Part shown: positions 1 through 7,179 of the stretch, piece by piece
How positions within the stretch are numbered: position 1 is the stretch's first letter
Layout of the letters: every line of letters begins with the position of its first letter
IMG/VR virus record: IMGVR_UViG_3300045931_000023
Span: 1-44,017 of that record
DNA length: 44,017 bases
Origin: a virus
Reading direction: 5' to 3' (one strand)
Position numbers and translations under genes: made by a program
Notes under the pieces: generated by a model
Told to the model about the DNA's origin: nothing
The model's input: only the letters and a program-made list of their open reading frames with translations
The model's database searches: none

Positions 1-68
1 AACCTCAGGGCCAACCTCGGGGCCAACCTCTGGGACAACCTCTGGGCCAACCTCAGGGACAACCTCGG
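1..68. repeat. Terminal direct repeat, left copy
   Basis: These 68 bases are identical to 43950-44017. Both copies start on the same codon position of the same gene (43950 is 102 codons after the start at 43644), so collapsing the overlap fuses the two gene halves in frame. This is what an assembler produces from a circular or circularly permuted molecule. Because the overlap lies inside a 12-bp tandem array, the true number of repeat units at the join could be mis-estimated. Confidence 0.9.
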
Positions 69-168
69 GGCCAACCTCGGGGCCAACCTCGGGGACAACC
101 TCGGGGCCAACCTCGGGGACAACCTCTGGGCCAACCTCAGGGACAACCTCGGGGCCAACCTCGGTTGG
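1..168 (+). repeat. 12-bp tandem array (tetrapeptide N-L-x-A/D), left part
   Basis: Fourteen 12-bp units with consensus AACCTCNGGGMC encode Asn-Leu-(Gly/Trp/Arg)-(Ala/Asp); the last unit reads NLGW. Variation is confined to two positions: the first base of the third codon (g, t or a) and the second base of the fourth codon (c or a). There is almost no silent variation, which fits recent expansion or ongoing gene conversion. The array continues from 43854 at the other end of the window, giving about 22 units in the joined gene. Confidence 0.9.
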
Positions 169-798
169 TTTTTCTGGGGCCAGCATGAGGCGGCGTGGCC
201 CGCGTATTACGCTTGGCCTGACCTGGCCCTACACCAGATGCACACCGCCGAGCAGCGCGAGCGGCTCGGATGGTGGCTGACACTGGCACAGAGTTGTGGC
301 TGGTGGCAGCCCTATCGCGGCGTGGTGTTTGTCTGCGAGCGCCCCGCGCGTCAGGCGGTGGACGCTGACGGACGCTTGCACCACGAGTCTGGACCGGCGC
401 TGCTCTGTCGCGACGGCTGGCCGGTGTATGCGTGGCATGGGGTGCGTGTGCCGGCGCACGTCATTGAACAGCCAGACACCCTCACGCCCGAAGAGATTCG
501 CGCCGAAAGCAACGCGGAAGTACGGCGCGTGATGATCGAGCGCATGGGGTGGGAGCGGTGGTTGCAGGCGAGCGGGGCCACGCCAGTGCAGTCCGATCGC
601 TTCGGGGATCTCTATCGCACCGAGATGGACGGCGCGCAAGTCGGCGTCGTGGTGGTCGTCAACAGCACGCCGGAGCCGGACGGTCATCACAAGAAGTACG
701 CCCTACTCGTTCCACCTGAGCACGAGACGGCGCATGGGGCCATCGCCTCCACGTTTGGATTGACGGCGGCGCAGTATCAGCCGGTGGTGGAGACATGA
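1..798 (+). CDS. DUF6745-type repeat protein, C-terminal part (gene continues from window end)
   Basis: The reading frame is open from base 1, and the start codon lies at 43644 at the other end of the window. The joined protein would be about 367 residues. After the tetrapeptide array (codons 1-56 here) comes a globular region with Trp-rich segments and the blocks GVVFVCERP, GRLHHESGPAL, GWPVYAWHGVRVP and NAEVRRVMIERMG. These match what I recall of the DUF6745 family, found in actinobacteria and phages, whose members also carry Leu-rich four-residue repeats. The family's biochemical function is not established as far as I know. A repeat solenoid plus a C-terminal domain suggests binding of a partner, but that is inference. 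The gene ends just before the DUF5131-type gene and probably belongs to the same rightward transcript. Confidence 0.75.
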   Translation, partial: NLRANLGANLWDNLWANLRDNLGANLGANLGDNLGANLGDNLWANLRDNLGANLGWFFWGQHEAAWPAYYAWPDLALHQMHTAEQRERLGWWLTLAQSCGWWQPYRGVVFVCERPARQAVDADGRLHHESGPALLCRDGWPVYAWHGVRVPAHVIEQPDTLTPEEIRAESNAEVRRVMIERMGWERWLQASGATPVQSDRFGDLYRTEMDGAQVGVVVVVNSTPEPDGHHKKYALLVPPEHETAHGAIASTFGLTAAQYQPVVET

Positions 799-862
799 CC
801 TTCCCCCGCGCTTGGACAGAACCGCACCCCCCAGACTCCGGACTCACCGAGAGGAGCATTCG

Positions 863-1885
863 TTGAGCGCGATCATCTCGATTGAGTGGACTGACGCGAC
901 GTGGAATCCCGTGCGCGGGTGCTCGGTGATTTCCCCGGGCTGCCATCACTGCTACGCCATGAAGCAGGCGCACCGGTTCAGCGGGCCAGGGAAGCCGTAC
1001 GAGGGCTTGACGAAGCAGACGAAGGCCGGGCCGCAGTGGACCGGCGTCGTGCGCCCTGTCGAGGACGTGCTGCTCGAGCCGCTGTCGTGGCGGAAACCGC
1101 GGCGGGTGTTCGTCAATTCGATGAGCGATCTGTTCCACGAGGACGTGCCGTTCGAGTTCATCGACAAGGTGTTCGCGGTGATGGCGCTGTGCCCGCAGCA
1201 CACGTTCCAGGTGCTCACGAAGCGCGCAGATCGGATGCATGACTATCTGACCAAGGCGAGCGAGGCTGACGACATCACTGTTGCCAAGTTTGAGATTACC
1301 GGCGAAGCATGGGACTTCTTTCATTCACCAAGGGTTGATTTACCTCTCCCGAACGTGTGGCTCGGTGTCTCCGTGGAGAACCAGCAATACGCGGACGAGC
1401 GGATCCCGCTGCTGCTGCAGACGCCGGCGGCGATTAGGTTTATCAGCGCGGAGCCGTTGCTAGATCACCTGAATATCTGTCCGTGGATTGAAGCTGACTG
1501 GTCACCGTCGCTGCACTGGTGGAAGTGGTCTCCTGTGAAACCGAAGCCGGTGATCGACTGGGTCATCTGCAGCGGGGAAAGCGGTCCGGGAGCGCGCGTG
1601 TGTCGCCCGCATTGGTTCAGGAACATCGTTGGACCGTGCAAGGCCTCGAAGACCACAAAGGTCTTCGTCAAACAGTTGGGTTCGCACATCATCACGCGAA
1701 ACGACGACGGATGGGAAGGTGACACACCGCGCAGTTGGCCGATGGATACCGCCTATGACGAAGACCTTTCAGGCTTCAGAGACGGCTACCAGGGTGCGCC
1801 TGTCCGCGTGCGTTTGAAGGACCGCAAAGGCGGCGATCCATCCGAGTGGCCTGAAGACCTGCGCGTGCGTGAGTTTCCAGCATGA
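863..1885 (+). CDS. DUF5131 (phage Gp37/Gp68) family protein
   Basis: 340 residues from a TTG start at 863, chosen because GAGGAG lies at 851-856 with ideal spacing and homologues begin close to ISIEWTDATWNP. An upstream GTG-type start at 812 would add 17 residues unlike the family. Near the N-terminus is a Cys cluster, CX6CX2C (C-SVISPG-C-HH-C), and further on the family blocks LPNVWLGVSVENQ, RFISAEPLL and ICSGESGPGAR are clear. This is PF07505, common in phages and mobile elements. The Cys spacing and beta/alpha pattern resemble a radical-SAM barrel, so an iron-sulfur cluster enzyme is possible, but the reaction is unknown. The stop overlaps the next gene by 4 bases. Confidence 0.85.
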   Translation: MSAIISIEWTDATWNPVRGCSVISPGCHHCYAMKQAHRFSGPGKPYEGLTKQTKAGPQWTGVVRPVEDVLLEPLSWRKPRRVFVNSMSDLFHEDVPFEFIDKVFAVMALCPQHTFQVLTKRADRMHDYLTKASEADDITVAKFEITGEAWDFFHSPRVDLPLPNVWLGVSVENQQYADERIPLLLQTPAAIRFISAEPLLDHLNICPWIEADWSPSLHWWKWSPVKPKPVIDWVICSGESGPGARVCRPHWFRNIVGPCKASKTTKVFVKQLGSHIITRNDDGWEGDTPRSWPMDTAYDEDLSGFRDGYQGAPVRVRLKDRKGGDPSEWPEDLRVREFPA

Positions 1886-2301
1886 GCACGTGGCCGCCTA
1901 CATGGAAGACGCCGCAGTTCAAGCATGACCTCGAGCCCGGCGCCGTCACTCGCCGACGAAGACGCGCCGCAGACGAGGCCGCCTTACGTGCGGCCTACGC
2001 CGATGTGGATCGGAGAGATGCGGGTATCTGCGCCGTGACAGGTCGCTACACGCAGCCGAAGCATGTGGATCCACGCGTGCGCAGAGAGCATCACCACTTG
2101 AAGGGCCGCCGCGTCAGGCCGGAGTGGGTGAGCAGACCAGAGCGAATTATTACTGTGGCGGCGGAGGCCCACGAGCTCATCACGCGCGGCTGGATCGCGG
2201 TGGAGGGGACGGACGCCAGGAAGCCGCTGCGGTTTCATTGGACGGCGCTGGCGAAGACGACGCCGTTCGAGATCCTGCCGCGGAGGGGACAGCCGGGATG
2301 A
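1882..2301 (+). CDS. HNH-like endonuclease candidate
   Basis: 139 residues, starting at an ATG that overlaps the upstream stop (ATGA). The N-terminus is very basic (RRRRR near residue 25). A CAVTG segment around residue 50 is followed by REHHHLKGR around residues 68-76, then ERIITVAAEAHELI. This order (Cys-containing turn, His-rich strand, Asn/His helix) resembles small HNH or Vsr-like nucleases that occur beside phage methylases, but the canonical second metal-binding Cys pair is not obvious. It sits directly before a cytosine methylase. An alternative is a non-catalytic DNA-binding relative. Confidence 0.55.
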   Translation: MSTWPPTWKTPQFKHDLEPGAVTRRRRRAADEAALRAAYADVDRRDAGICAVTGRYTQPKHVDPRVRREHHHLKGRRVRPEWVSRPERIITVAAEAHELITRGWIAVEGTDARKPLRFHWTALAKTTPFEILPRRGQPG

Positions 2302-2304
2302 ACA

Positions 2305-3006
2305 ATGAGGCTCACTGCTGGTTCGTTGTTTTCAGGTATCGGAGGGTTCGATCTTGGGCTCGAGCGCGCCGGCTTCGAGATCAAGTGGCAGGTTGAGATC
2401 GACCCATTTTGCCGGGCCGTGCTGGCGAAGCACTGGCCACATGTGAGGCGCTACGAAGATGTTCGAACCGTTGGACGCGAACTCGAGCGCGTCGATGTTC
2501 TCTGCGGGGGAGCCCCATGCCAACCCGTCTCCTCGGCGTCCCATCGACGTCGATACGGCGCGGCGCATCCTCACTGGCTCTGGCCTGACATGCTCCGCGT
2601 TAGTGACCTCCTCGAGCCGCGTTGGTTTCTTGCTGAGAACCCTGTTGGGATCGACCGCTCCGAACTCGATGCGCTGGTATCTGCGCTGGAAGCCCGCGGT
2701 TACGAAGTCGCGCCAGTTCTTGAAATTCCGTCTTGTGCCTTCGGACGCGATCACCGGCGGTCGCGCTACTGGGTTCTCGGCTACTCCGACCGAAACCGCG
2801 AACCAGGGGTGTCCGTCGATGGCGAAGTGGCCGGGGTGTCGCGGGCTCACGATGACGCCGGCCGAGTGGGAACGGCGCATGGGGTTTCCGGACGGGTGGA
2901 CCGACGTCGTATGGCCGCCATTGGTAACGCCGTCGATCCGTGCATCGTCGAGTGGATCGGGAGAGCGATCCTCGACGTCGAAGCCTCTTCTGTCTACGGA
3001 CGGTGA
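2305..3006 (+). CDS. C5-cytosine DNA methyltransferase (Dcm type), probably frame-disrupted
   Basis: 233 residues. It would transfer a methyl group from SAM to C5 of cytosine. Motif I is FSGIGGFDLGL (residues 9-19), the catalytic loop is PCQPVS with Cys72, motif VI is ENP (111-113), motif VIII is RRSRYWVLG, and the motif X-like RMAAIGNAV plus a terminal helix close the fold. The protein is short for the family, with a minimal target-recognition region. In this frame the segment at about 2785-2910 is not family-like. The expected block TPAEWERRMGFPDGWTDV is present at the right place but in the +1 frame. Two compensating indels, real or from assembly, would explain this, so activity is doubtful as read. 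Confidence 0.75.
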   Translation: MRLTAGSLFSGIGGFDLGLERAGFEIKWQVEIDPFCRAVLAKHWPHVRRYEDVRTVGRELERVDVLCGGAPCQPVSSASHRRRYGAAHPHWLWPDMLRVSDLLEPRWFLAENPVGIDRSELDALVSALEARGYEVAPVLEIPSCAFGRDHRRSRYWVLGYSDRNREPGVSVDGEVAGVSRAHDDAGRVGTAHGVSGRVDRRRMAAIGNAVDPCIVEWIGRAILDVEASSVYGR

Positions 3007-3104
3007 GGGAGAGAGCAGAACGTCAGAAGAAGAAGATTTTGCGCGATGCGCTGGCCTGAGAGTCATGCAGGACGACCGAGTCACCGCGTTGGAGAACGAG
3101 AGTC

Positions 3105-3305
3105 ATGCCACCCATGAAGAACAACCTGACCGCGGTGTACGAGCGAAATGTGGTGTATCGGTCGGTGCTGACGGACAGGTTCTACTTTGCGCCGAAGGTC
3201 AAGGTGATCGGCGAAAAGACGCGGCTGATCATCGGCAGAAAGTACGACGTGACGGACTCACTGCAACCGTTTCTCTTGAAGCGATTTCGGAAGGCTGATC
3301 AGTGA
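3105..3305 (+). CDS. Small hypothetical protein
   Basis: 66 residues, basic, with alternating hydrophobic strands (VVYRSVLTDRFYFAPKVKVIG) and no Cys, transmembrane segment or motif I recognise. Its stop overlaps the GTG start of the following methylase (GTGA), which supports translation. About 100 bases separate it from the cytosine methylase, and I see no other gene in that gap. It may be an accessory of the adjacent methylases, but nothing in it says so. Confidence 0.5.
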   Translation: MPPMKNNLTAVYERNVVYRSVLTDRFYFAPKVKVIGEKTRLIIGRKYDVTDSLQPFLLKRFRKADQ

Positions 3306-4444
3306 GTCTCCGTCCGTATTACGCAGACGGAGCGCGTGGTCCTGTGAGCGAGGTGACGTGGCGGCTGATGGTCGGTGACGTCCGGGAGCAGCTCGCGCTG
3401 TTGCCTGATGGCTGTGTCCAGACGTGCGTCTCCTCGCCGCCGTATTGGGGCCTGAGGGACTACGGCGTCGAGGGGCAGATCGGCCGTGAGCCCACGCCGG
3501 AGGCGTTCGTGGAGGCGATTGTGGACGTCTACCGCGAGGTCTGGCGCGTGCTCAAGGATGACGGGACCATCTGGGTCAACCTGGGGGATTCGTACTTGGC
3601 GCAGCAGGGATCTGGATTTAACGGGCAGAAGCGGCTCGACCACGCGAATCGGAACGTGAAGGTGCAGCGGCCGGCCGGCGTGAAGCCAAAGGACCTCGCG
3701 GGCATTCCCTGGATGGTGGCGTTCGCGCTCAGGGCGGATGGCTGGTATCTGCGGAGCGACATCATTTGGGCCAAGCCGAACCCGATGCCGGAGTCGGTTA
3801 CGGATCGGCCGACCAAGGCGCACGAGTACATCTTTCTGCTGTCGAAGCGGGAGCGGTACTACTACGACGCTGAGGCCATCAGGACGCCGTTCTCGGCCTC
3901 GACGCTTCGTCAGTTCGACGAAGCATACGAGGGGCAGGCGACGAAGGACTACGACGGGACAGGCGCGCAGAACCCGAGCGACGTGAAGCGCCGTATTGTG
4001 GCCCGAGCTCGTGATAAGCAGCGCGGCCACGGACGTCGGCACGCCGGATTCAACGACCGGTGGGATGCCATGCCGAAGGTTGAGCAGCAAATGGGCGGTT
4101 CGAATGCGCGGACAGTCTGGTTGATTGCGACGCAGCCCTATCCCGACGCCCACTTCGCCACCTTTCCAGAGGCGATCCCCGAGCGATGCATCAAGGCCGG
4201 CTCGCGCGTGGGCGATCTCGTGCTCGATCCGTTCACGGGCAGCGGCACCACCGGACAGGTGGCGATTCAGTTAGGGCGGTCATTTGTCGGCATCGAGCTA
4301 AATCCGCAGTATGCCGAACTCGCGCGACGACGTATCGGAGGCGCGGCACCGTTGTTCGCGAGACCTGAGGAGATGTGCTCTCCACATGTCCCAGAGGCTC
4401 GAGCGATCGCGTTCCCGCAGGACGAGGACGGACGGATCCGATGA
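3302..4444 (+). CDS. DNA (N4-cytosine/N6-adenine) methyltransferase, beta class
   Basis: 380 residues from a GTG that overlaps the previous stop. The catalytic motif SPPY lies at residues 45-48 (VSSPPYWGLRDYG), and the SAM-binding motif DPFTGSGTT near residue 310 is followed by FVGIELNPQYAELARRR. SPPY before the FxGxG-type motif is the beta-class order. SPPY rather than DPPY is common in N4-cytosine enzymes, but N6-adenine cannot be excluded. The central segment (about 150-280), with QRGHGRRHAGFNDRWDAM, is the probable target-recognition region. No cognate restriction enzyme is evident, so it is most likely an orphan methylase protecting phage DNA or regulating phage or host genes. Confidence 0.88.
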   Translation: MSLRPYYADGARGPVSEVTWRLMVGDVREQLALLPDGCVQTCVSSPPYWGLRDYGVEGQIGREPTPEAFVEAIVDVYREVWRVLKDDGTIWVNLGDSYLAQQGSGFNGQKRLDHANRNVKVQRPAGVKPKDLAGIPWMVAFALRADGWYLRSDIIWAKPNPMPESVTDRPTKAHEYIFLLSKRERYYYDAEAIRTPFSASTLRQFDEAYEGQATKDYDGTGAQNPSDVKRRIVARARDKQRGHGRRHAGFNDRWDAMPKVEQQMGGSNARTVWLIATQPYPDAHFATFPEAIPERCIKAGSRVGDLVLDPFTGSGTTGQVAIQLGRSFVGIELNPQYAELARRRIGGAAPLFARPEEMCSPHVPEARAIAFPQDEDGRIR

Positions 4445-4475
4445 GACGACGCGCACCCGTGAACCAGGCGAGCCG

Positions 4476-4757
4476 ATGAACAGCGCACGTAAAGGCCGCA
4501 GGGCTGAGCACCGGGCGCAGGACATCTTGGAGGCCGCGGGCTATCTGACGACGCGTGCAGCGGCCTCCAAGGGGCCGGCAGACATCATCGGCTGGAATGC
4601 CACGGCGGTGCGGTTCATCAGCGTGAAGTCGGGCACGAGATACGCGTCTGCGGTGGAGCGCGAAGCGTTGCAGGCGATGCCGAAGCCGCCGAATGCGACG
4701 TGCGAGATCTGGCGATTTCCGGATCGGTGCCGGCAGCCGTTGATCGAGGTGTTGTGA
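4476..4757 (+). CDS. PD-(D/E)XK nuclease, Hjc/VRR-like small protein
   Basis: 93 residues from the ATG at 4476. The in-frame extension upstream overlaps the methylase C-terminus and looks non-coding. The pattern KGRRAEHRAQDILEAAGY, then SKGPADIIG, then FISVKSG puts Glu11, Asp36 and Lys51 where archaeal-type Holliday junction resolvases and related phage nucleases have their metal-binding and catalytic residues. A substrate among branched or modified DNA is inferred from the family. It sits between two methylase genes and directly abuts the next one (stop at 4757, start at 4758). Confidence 0.7.
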   Translation: MNSARKGRRAEHRAQDILEAAGYLTTRAAASKGPADIIGWNATAVRFISVKSGTRYASAVEREALQAMPKPPNATCEIWRFPDRCRQPLIEVL

Positions 4758-5099
4758 ATGGGCTGGGACGACAACAGCGCGGCCTGTACGAAGCAAGCCT
4801 GTGATGTGTGCGGGCGGGTGCGGTTCATGATCTCGGGCGCTGATGTTGGGTTCAGACGCGATGAGATCGAGCGCCAGCATGTCTGCCCGAAGCCGCTGCG
4901 GCTGTGGACGAAAATTCTCAACAGGTTCTCAATGGCTGGGCAGACAGTTCTCGATCCGTTCATGGGCAGCGGAACCACGTTAGTGGCGGCGAAGAACGTG
5001 TACCGCAAAGCCATCGGCATCGAAATCGAGGAGCGCTACTGCGAGATCGCGGCGAAGCGATTAGCACAGGGGGCCTTGCCGTTGGACATCGGGGCGTAG
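4758..5099 (+). CDS. Half methyltransferase: SAM-binding C-terminal part of an N4/N6 DNA methylase
   Basis: 113 residues. The second half is a textbook methylase end: [16 protein letters not shown] followed by [18 protein letters not shown]. The N-terminal half has a Cys pattern (C-x4-CDVC) and [14 protein letters not shown], the helix that normally precedes motif I, but no DPPY/SPPY catalytic motif occurs anywhere in it or in frame upstream. It is therefore either a remnant of a beta-class enzyme or one subunit of a split enzyme, with the catalytic motif supplied elsewhere. It starts immediately after the PD-(D/E)XK gene stop. Confidence 0.75.
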   Translation: MGWDDNSAACTKQACDVCGRVRFMISGADVGFRRDEIERQHVCPKPLRLWTKILNRFSMAGQTVLDPFMGSGTTLVAAKNVYRKAIGIEIEERYCEIAAKRLAQGALPLDIGA

Positions 5100-5176
5100 A
5101 CAGCTCGGAGAGACGAGCAAAGCGCAGGCGAAGACAGCGCAATTTCTTCGGCAAAACTCTTGATTTGGGGCTGGTG

Positions 5177-5317
5177 ATGAGCGAGAATGGACGGAGCAGA
5201 AAAGTCGGGACGCCTTGGCGGTTGCACGCCTTAGCGCCCCTGACCAGTTGCAGCCGCAGGAGGGCCGCAATGGCTAATAGCCCACAGTATCGCATATCGA
5301 CTGGCAGGCTCAAGTGA
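5177..5317 (+). CDS. Possible small basic protein
   Basis: A 47-codon frame (MSENGRSRKVGTPW... ending STGRLK) fills part of the 214-base interval between the half-methylase and the replication gene. Its stop overlaps the GTG of the next gene (GTGA), the arrangement used by many neighbours, and a G-rich stretch precedes the ATG. The composition is Arg/Ser-rich and matches no family I know. It may not be translated; otherwise 5100-5313 is an untranslated leader. Confidence 0.25.
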   Translation: MSENGRSRKVGTPWRLHALAPLTSCSRRRAAMANSPQYRISTGRLK

Positions 5318-6129
5318 GCCACGTCCGCGTCGATTCCTCGGTTCCCCGCAATCGCAAATTCGTCCAGGCCGGCCCGGCCCCGTCGTGGCTCTGGCTCTGC
5401 GGCCTCGCCTACTGCCAGGAAGGCCTCACGGACGGCTTCATTCCCGACGAAGCGATCGACTTCCTCGGCGTCAAGAACGCGCGCCGGCTCGCCCAGCATC
5501 TCGTGCGCGCTGGGCTCTGGGAGCGCCTCGTTGATGGCTGGCGTGTCCACGACTACCTCGAGCACAACCGCTCGGCCAGCGACATTCAGAAGCTCAAAGA
5601 CGACAAGCGCGAGTACGCGAAACGTGGCGGCGAAGCATCCGCACGAAGCAGAGTGGTCAAGCAGTCTGCTTCGCCAGATCCAAGCAGTATGCTTCAGCAG
5701 CCTGTGAACCCATATGTAGTTGTACCTGTAGTTGAAGCTGCAGTTGTGGTTGATTCGAAGGAAAGGGGTCCGGGGAAAACCATCGGTCCACGGGATGTGT
5801 GGTTTCGCGAGCTGTGCCGCGATTACCCGAAGTCTCGCCTGACGATCGGTCATCTCACGGAGGGCGCGTTTACCCAGCAATTTGAAGAGGATACGCGAGA
5901 GGACGCGGTCATCTGGGAGGACATGCGCGCCGGGTTGCGCAACCAACGGGAGGGCTACGAATGGCGCGTCAAGGGCATGATCCCGACGCTCGAGAAATGG
6001 CTGCGTGAAGGCCGGTGGCGGCAGCGTCACGACGAAGCGCCGGCCTCCGCGGTGCTGAGTGAGCGCACCTCGAGGACGCTGACGAGCGCCGCCGAGTTCG
6101 TGAAGGAAGGCCGCCATGACGCGCGATGA
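5314..6129 (+). CDS. Replication initiator/organizer-like protein
   Basis: 271 residues from GTG. The first 85 residues (NRKFVQAG, WLWLCGLAYCQEGLTDGFIP, RLAQHLVRAGLWE, GWRVHDYLEHN) form the winged-helix pattern seen in phage replisome organizers and replication protein O N-terminal domains. A low-complexity linker follows (Ser/Pro, then Val-rich), and then a C-terminal domain from about 150 with WFRELCRDYPKSRLTIGHL, typical of partner-binding regions. Its role is inferred: origin recognition and recruitment of host replication proteins. The next gene, a probable helicase loader, overlaps by 14 bases, supporting an initiator-loader pair as in lambda O/P. No polymerase is encoded nearby. Confidence 0.65.
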   Translation: MSHVRVDSSVPRNRKFVQAGPAPSWLWLCGLAYCQEGLTDGFIPDEAIDFLGVKNARRLAQHLVRAGLWERLVDGWRVHDYLEHNRSASDIQKLKDDKREYAKRGGEASARSRVVKQSASPDPSSMLQQPVNPYVVVPVVEAAVVVDSKERGPGKTIGPRDVWFRELCRDYPKSRLTIGHLTEGAFTQQFEEDTREDAVIWEDMRAGLRNQREGYEWRVKGMIPTLEKWLREGRWRQRHDEAPASAVLSERTSRTLTSAAEFVKEGRHDAR

Positions 6130-6607
6130 GTTCGTCGCGATCCTCTCGCCGCTGCTGCTCGGGATGCGAACCGAGTTCGATCGGCCGACGTGGAAGGTCT
6201 ACTTCATGGCGATGCGGGACGTGCATCCAGCGCTGCTCGAGGCCGCCGTAGCCACGATGCTCCGTGAGTCGCTCGCGTTCTTTCCGAAGGTCGGCGAGCT
6301 CCGCGCGAGGGCCGAGAAGCACCGCCGGCAGCAGCTCGCCCTGCATCCGCACGAGGCGTGCTGCGATTGCGAGATGTCGAAGGGCTGGCGGTTCGTGGTG
6401 CGCGATGGTGTCTCGAGAGCGGAGCGGTGTCCGTGTCTCGCGCGGCATCAGGCGAAGCTGCAGTCGATGGGGTTGCTCGAGGCGGTGGCGCCCCTGCCAG
6501 GCGAGGCCGAGCGCGAGAGCGAGCAGGTCTTCCCGACGCTCGAGCAGTTGCCGGCCGATGTGCGGCAGCGTCTCGGCGAGGTCGCAGGACAGAAGGTGCT
6601 GCGATGA
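6116..6607 (+). CDS. Probable helicase loader (G39P/DnaC-like N-terminus) with zinc cluster
   Basis: 163 residues. The N-terminal helical part (LLLGMRTEFDRPTWKVYFMAM, HPALLEAAV, ESLAFFPKVGELR) matches the pattern of phage helicase loader/inhibitor proteins such as SPP1 G39P, where a FPxxGExR-like block ends the domain. The middle carries Cys residues (CCDCEMSKGW, later CPC) that could bind zinc. It should load the host DnaB helicase at the origin bound by the upstream protein. It overlaps the upstream gene by 14 bases and the downstream HNH gene by 4. Confidence 0.55.
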   Translation: MTRDEFVAILSPLLLGMRTEFDRPTWKVYFMAMRDVHPALLEAAVATMLRESLAFFPKVGELRARAEKHRRQQLALHPHEACCDCEMSKGWRFVVRDGVSRAERCPCLARHQAKLQSMGLLEAVAPLPGEAERESEQVFPTLEQLPADVRQRLGEVAGQKVLR

Positions 6608-7035
6608 CCGAAGCGCAACGGCTGGTTCGGTTCTGGGGCCTCGTGAACAGTGGCGAGGATCGCGGCGATCTCTTGCGGCGCTATGCCGCGGTCATCGTGC
6701 AGAGGCCAGCGGCGTGGGACCGCGCGAGTATCCGCGCCGAGGTGCAGGTTCAGGGCCCTCCCCTTGAGTGCTTCTGTTGCCGGCATCGTGGCCGCGCGAT
6801 CTATTGGCACCATGTCATTCAGGTGCAGTACGGCGGGTCGAATCACGGCTTGAATCTGGTCGGACTCTGCGGGCTCTGTCACGCCAGCGTGCATCCGTGG
6901 TTGCCGAAGCAGGCGCGTCCTCGAGGCCTCACGCGTGTGCGCGACCTGATGGCGCCAATCCTCGATCGCCTGATGCGCGCCTGGGATCGGAACGCCCAGC
7001 ACGCCCATACCCGAGCGTCGAAGAGGGAGGACTGA
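6604..7035 (+). CDS. HNH endonuclease
   Basis: 143 residues from an ATG overlapping the previous stop. Two Cys pairs (around residues 56-59, CFCC; and C89-GL-C92) bracket IYWHHVIQVQYGGSNHGLNLVGL, with HH at 69-70, Asn84 and a final HASVHP. This is the usual beta-beta-alpha-metal HNH fold with structural zinc. The N-terminal 50 residues are helical and may bind DNA. HNH proteins in such positions can be homing-type nucleases or replication/packaging accessories. Its last bases, 7015-7033, are repeated at the end of the next gene. Confidence 0.75.
   Translation: MTEAQRLVRFWGLVNSGEDRGDLLRRYAAVIVQRPAAWDRASIRAEVQVQGPPLECFCCRHRGRAIYWHHVIQVQYGGSNHGLNLVGLCGLCHASVHPWLPKQARPRGLTRVRDLMAPILDRLMRAWDRNAQHAHTRASKRED
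7015..7033 (+). repeat. 19-bp direct repeat A, copy 1
   Basis: The sequence gcgtcgaagagggaggact at the 3' end of the HNH gene (encoding ASKRED) recurs exactly at 7159-7177, at the end of the following 47-codon gene. The pair brackets that gene, and the copy also supplies a purine-rich ribosome-binding sequence. Confidence 0.9.
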
Positions 7036-7179
7036 GTGAACGAGGTCCTAGTTTCTCTTGCCGTGGCCGTTGGAATATTCATTATGGTTGGCGTGGCGCT
7101 TGAGTCCAGGCTCATCGAGATTCGCGATGAGTTGCGAGCTATCAAGGACGCACTGAAGGCGTCGAAGAGGGAGGACTAA
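7036..7179 (+). CDS. Small single-pass membrane protein
   Basis: 47 residues from GTG, immediately after the HNH stop, preceded by GAGGGAGG. The N-terminal segment, about residues 4-22 (VLVSLAVAVGIFIMVGVAL), is a clear transmembrane helix. The rest is charged and helical (ESRLIEIRDELRAIKDALK). It ends with the same SKRED tail as the gene before it because of a 19-bp duplication. The stop overlaps the next ATG (TAATG). Function unknown; the shape resembles small coiled-coil membrane proteins of phages. Confidence 0.65.
   Translation: MNEVLVSLAVAVGIFIMVGVALESRLIEIRDELRAIKDALKASKRED
7159..7177 (+). repeat. 19-bp direct repeat A, copy 2
   Basis: Exact second copy of 7015-7033, 144 bases downstream. 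Recombination between the copies would remove the small membrane-protein gene cleanly while leaving the HNH gene, its stop region and the downstream ribosome-binding site intact. Confidence 0.9.

Noticed and set aside
1-168. Diversity-generating retroelement variable region
   Set aside because: Variation is confined to tandem units, with no template copy elsewhere and no reverse transcriptase gene in the window.
2459-3298. Separate 279-codon gene in frame +1 of the cytosine methylase
   Set aside because: Only the short middle part (about 2780-2910) is methylase-like; the rest is Ser/Arg-rich shadow sequence. Better explained as a frame disturbance in one gene.
4960-6117. 385-codon - strand frame opposite the replication gene
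   Set aside because: Composition is shadow-like and it contradicts the overlapping, coupled + strand genes.
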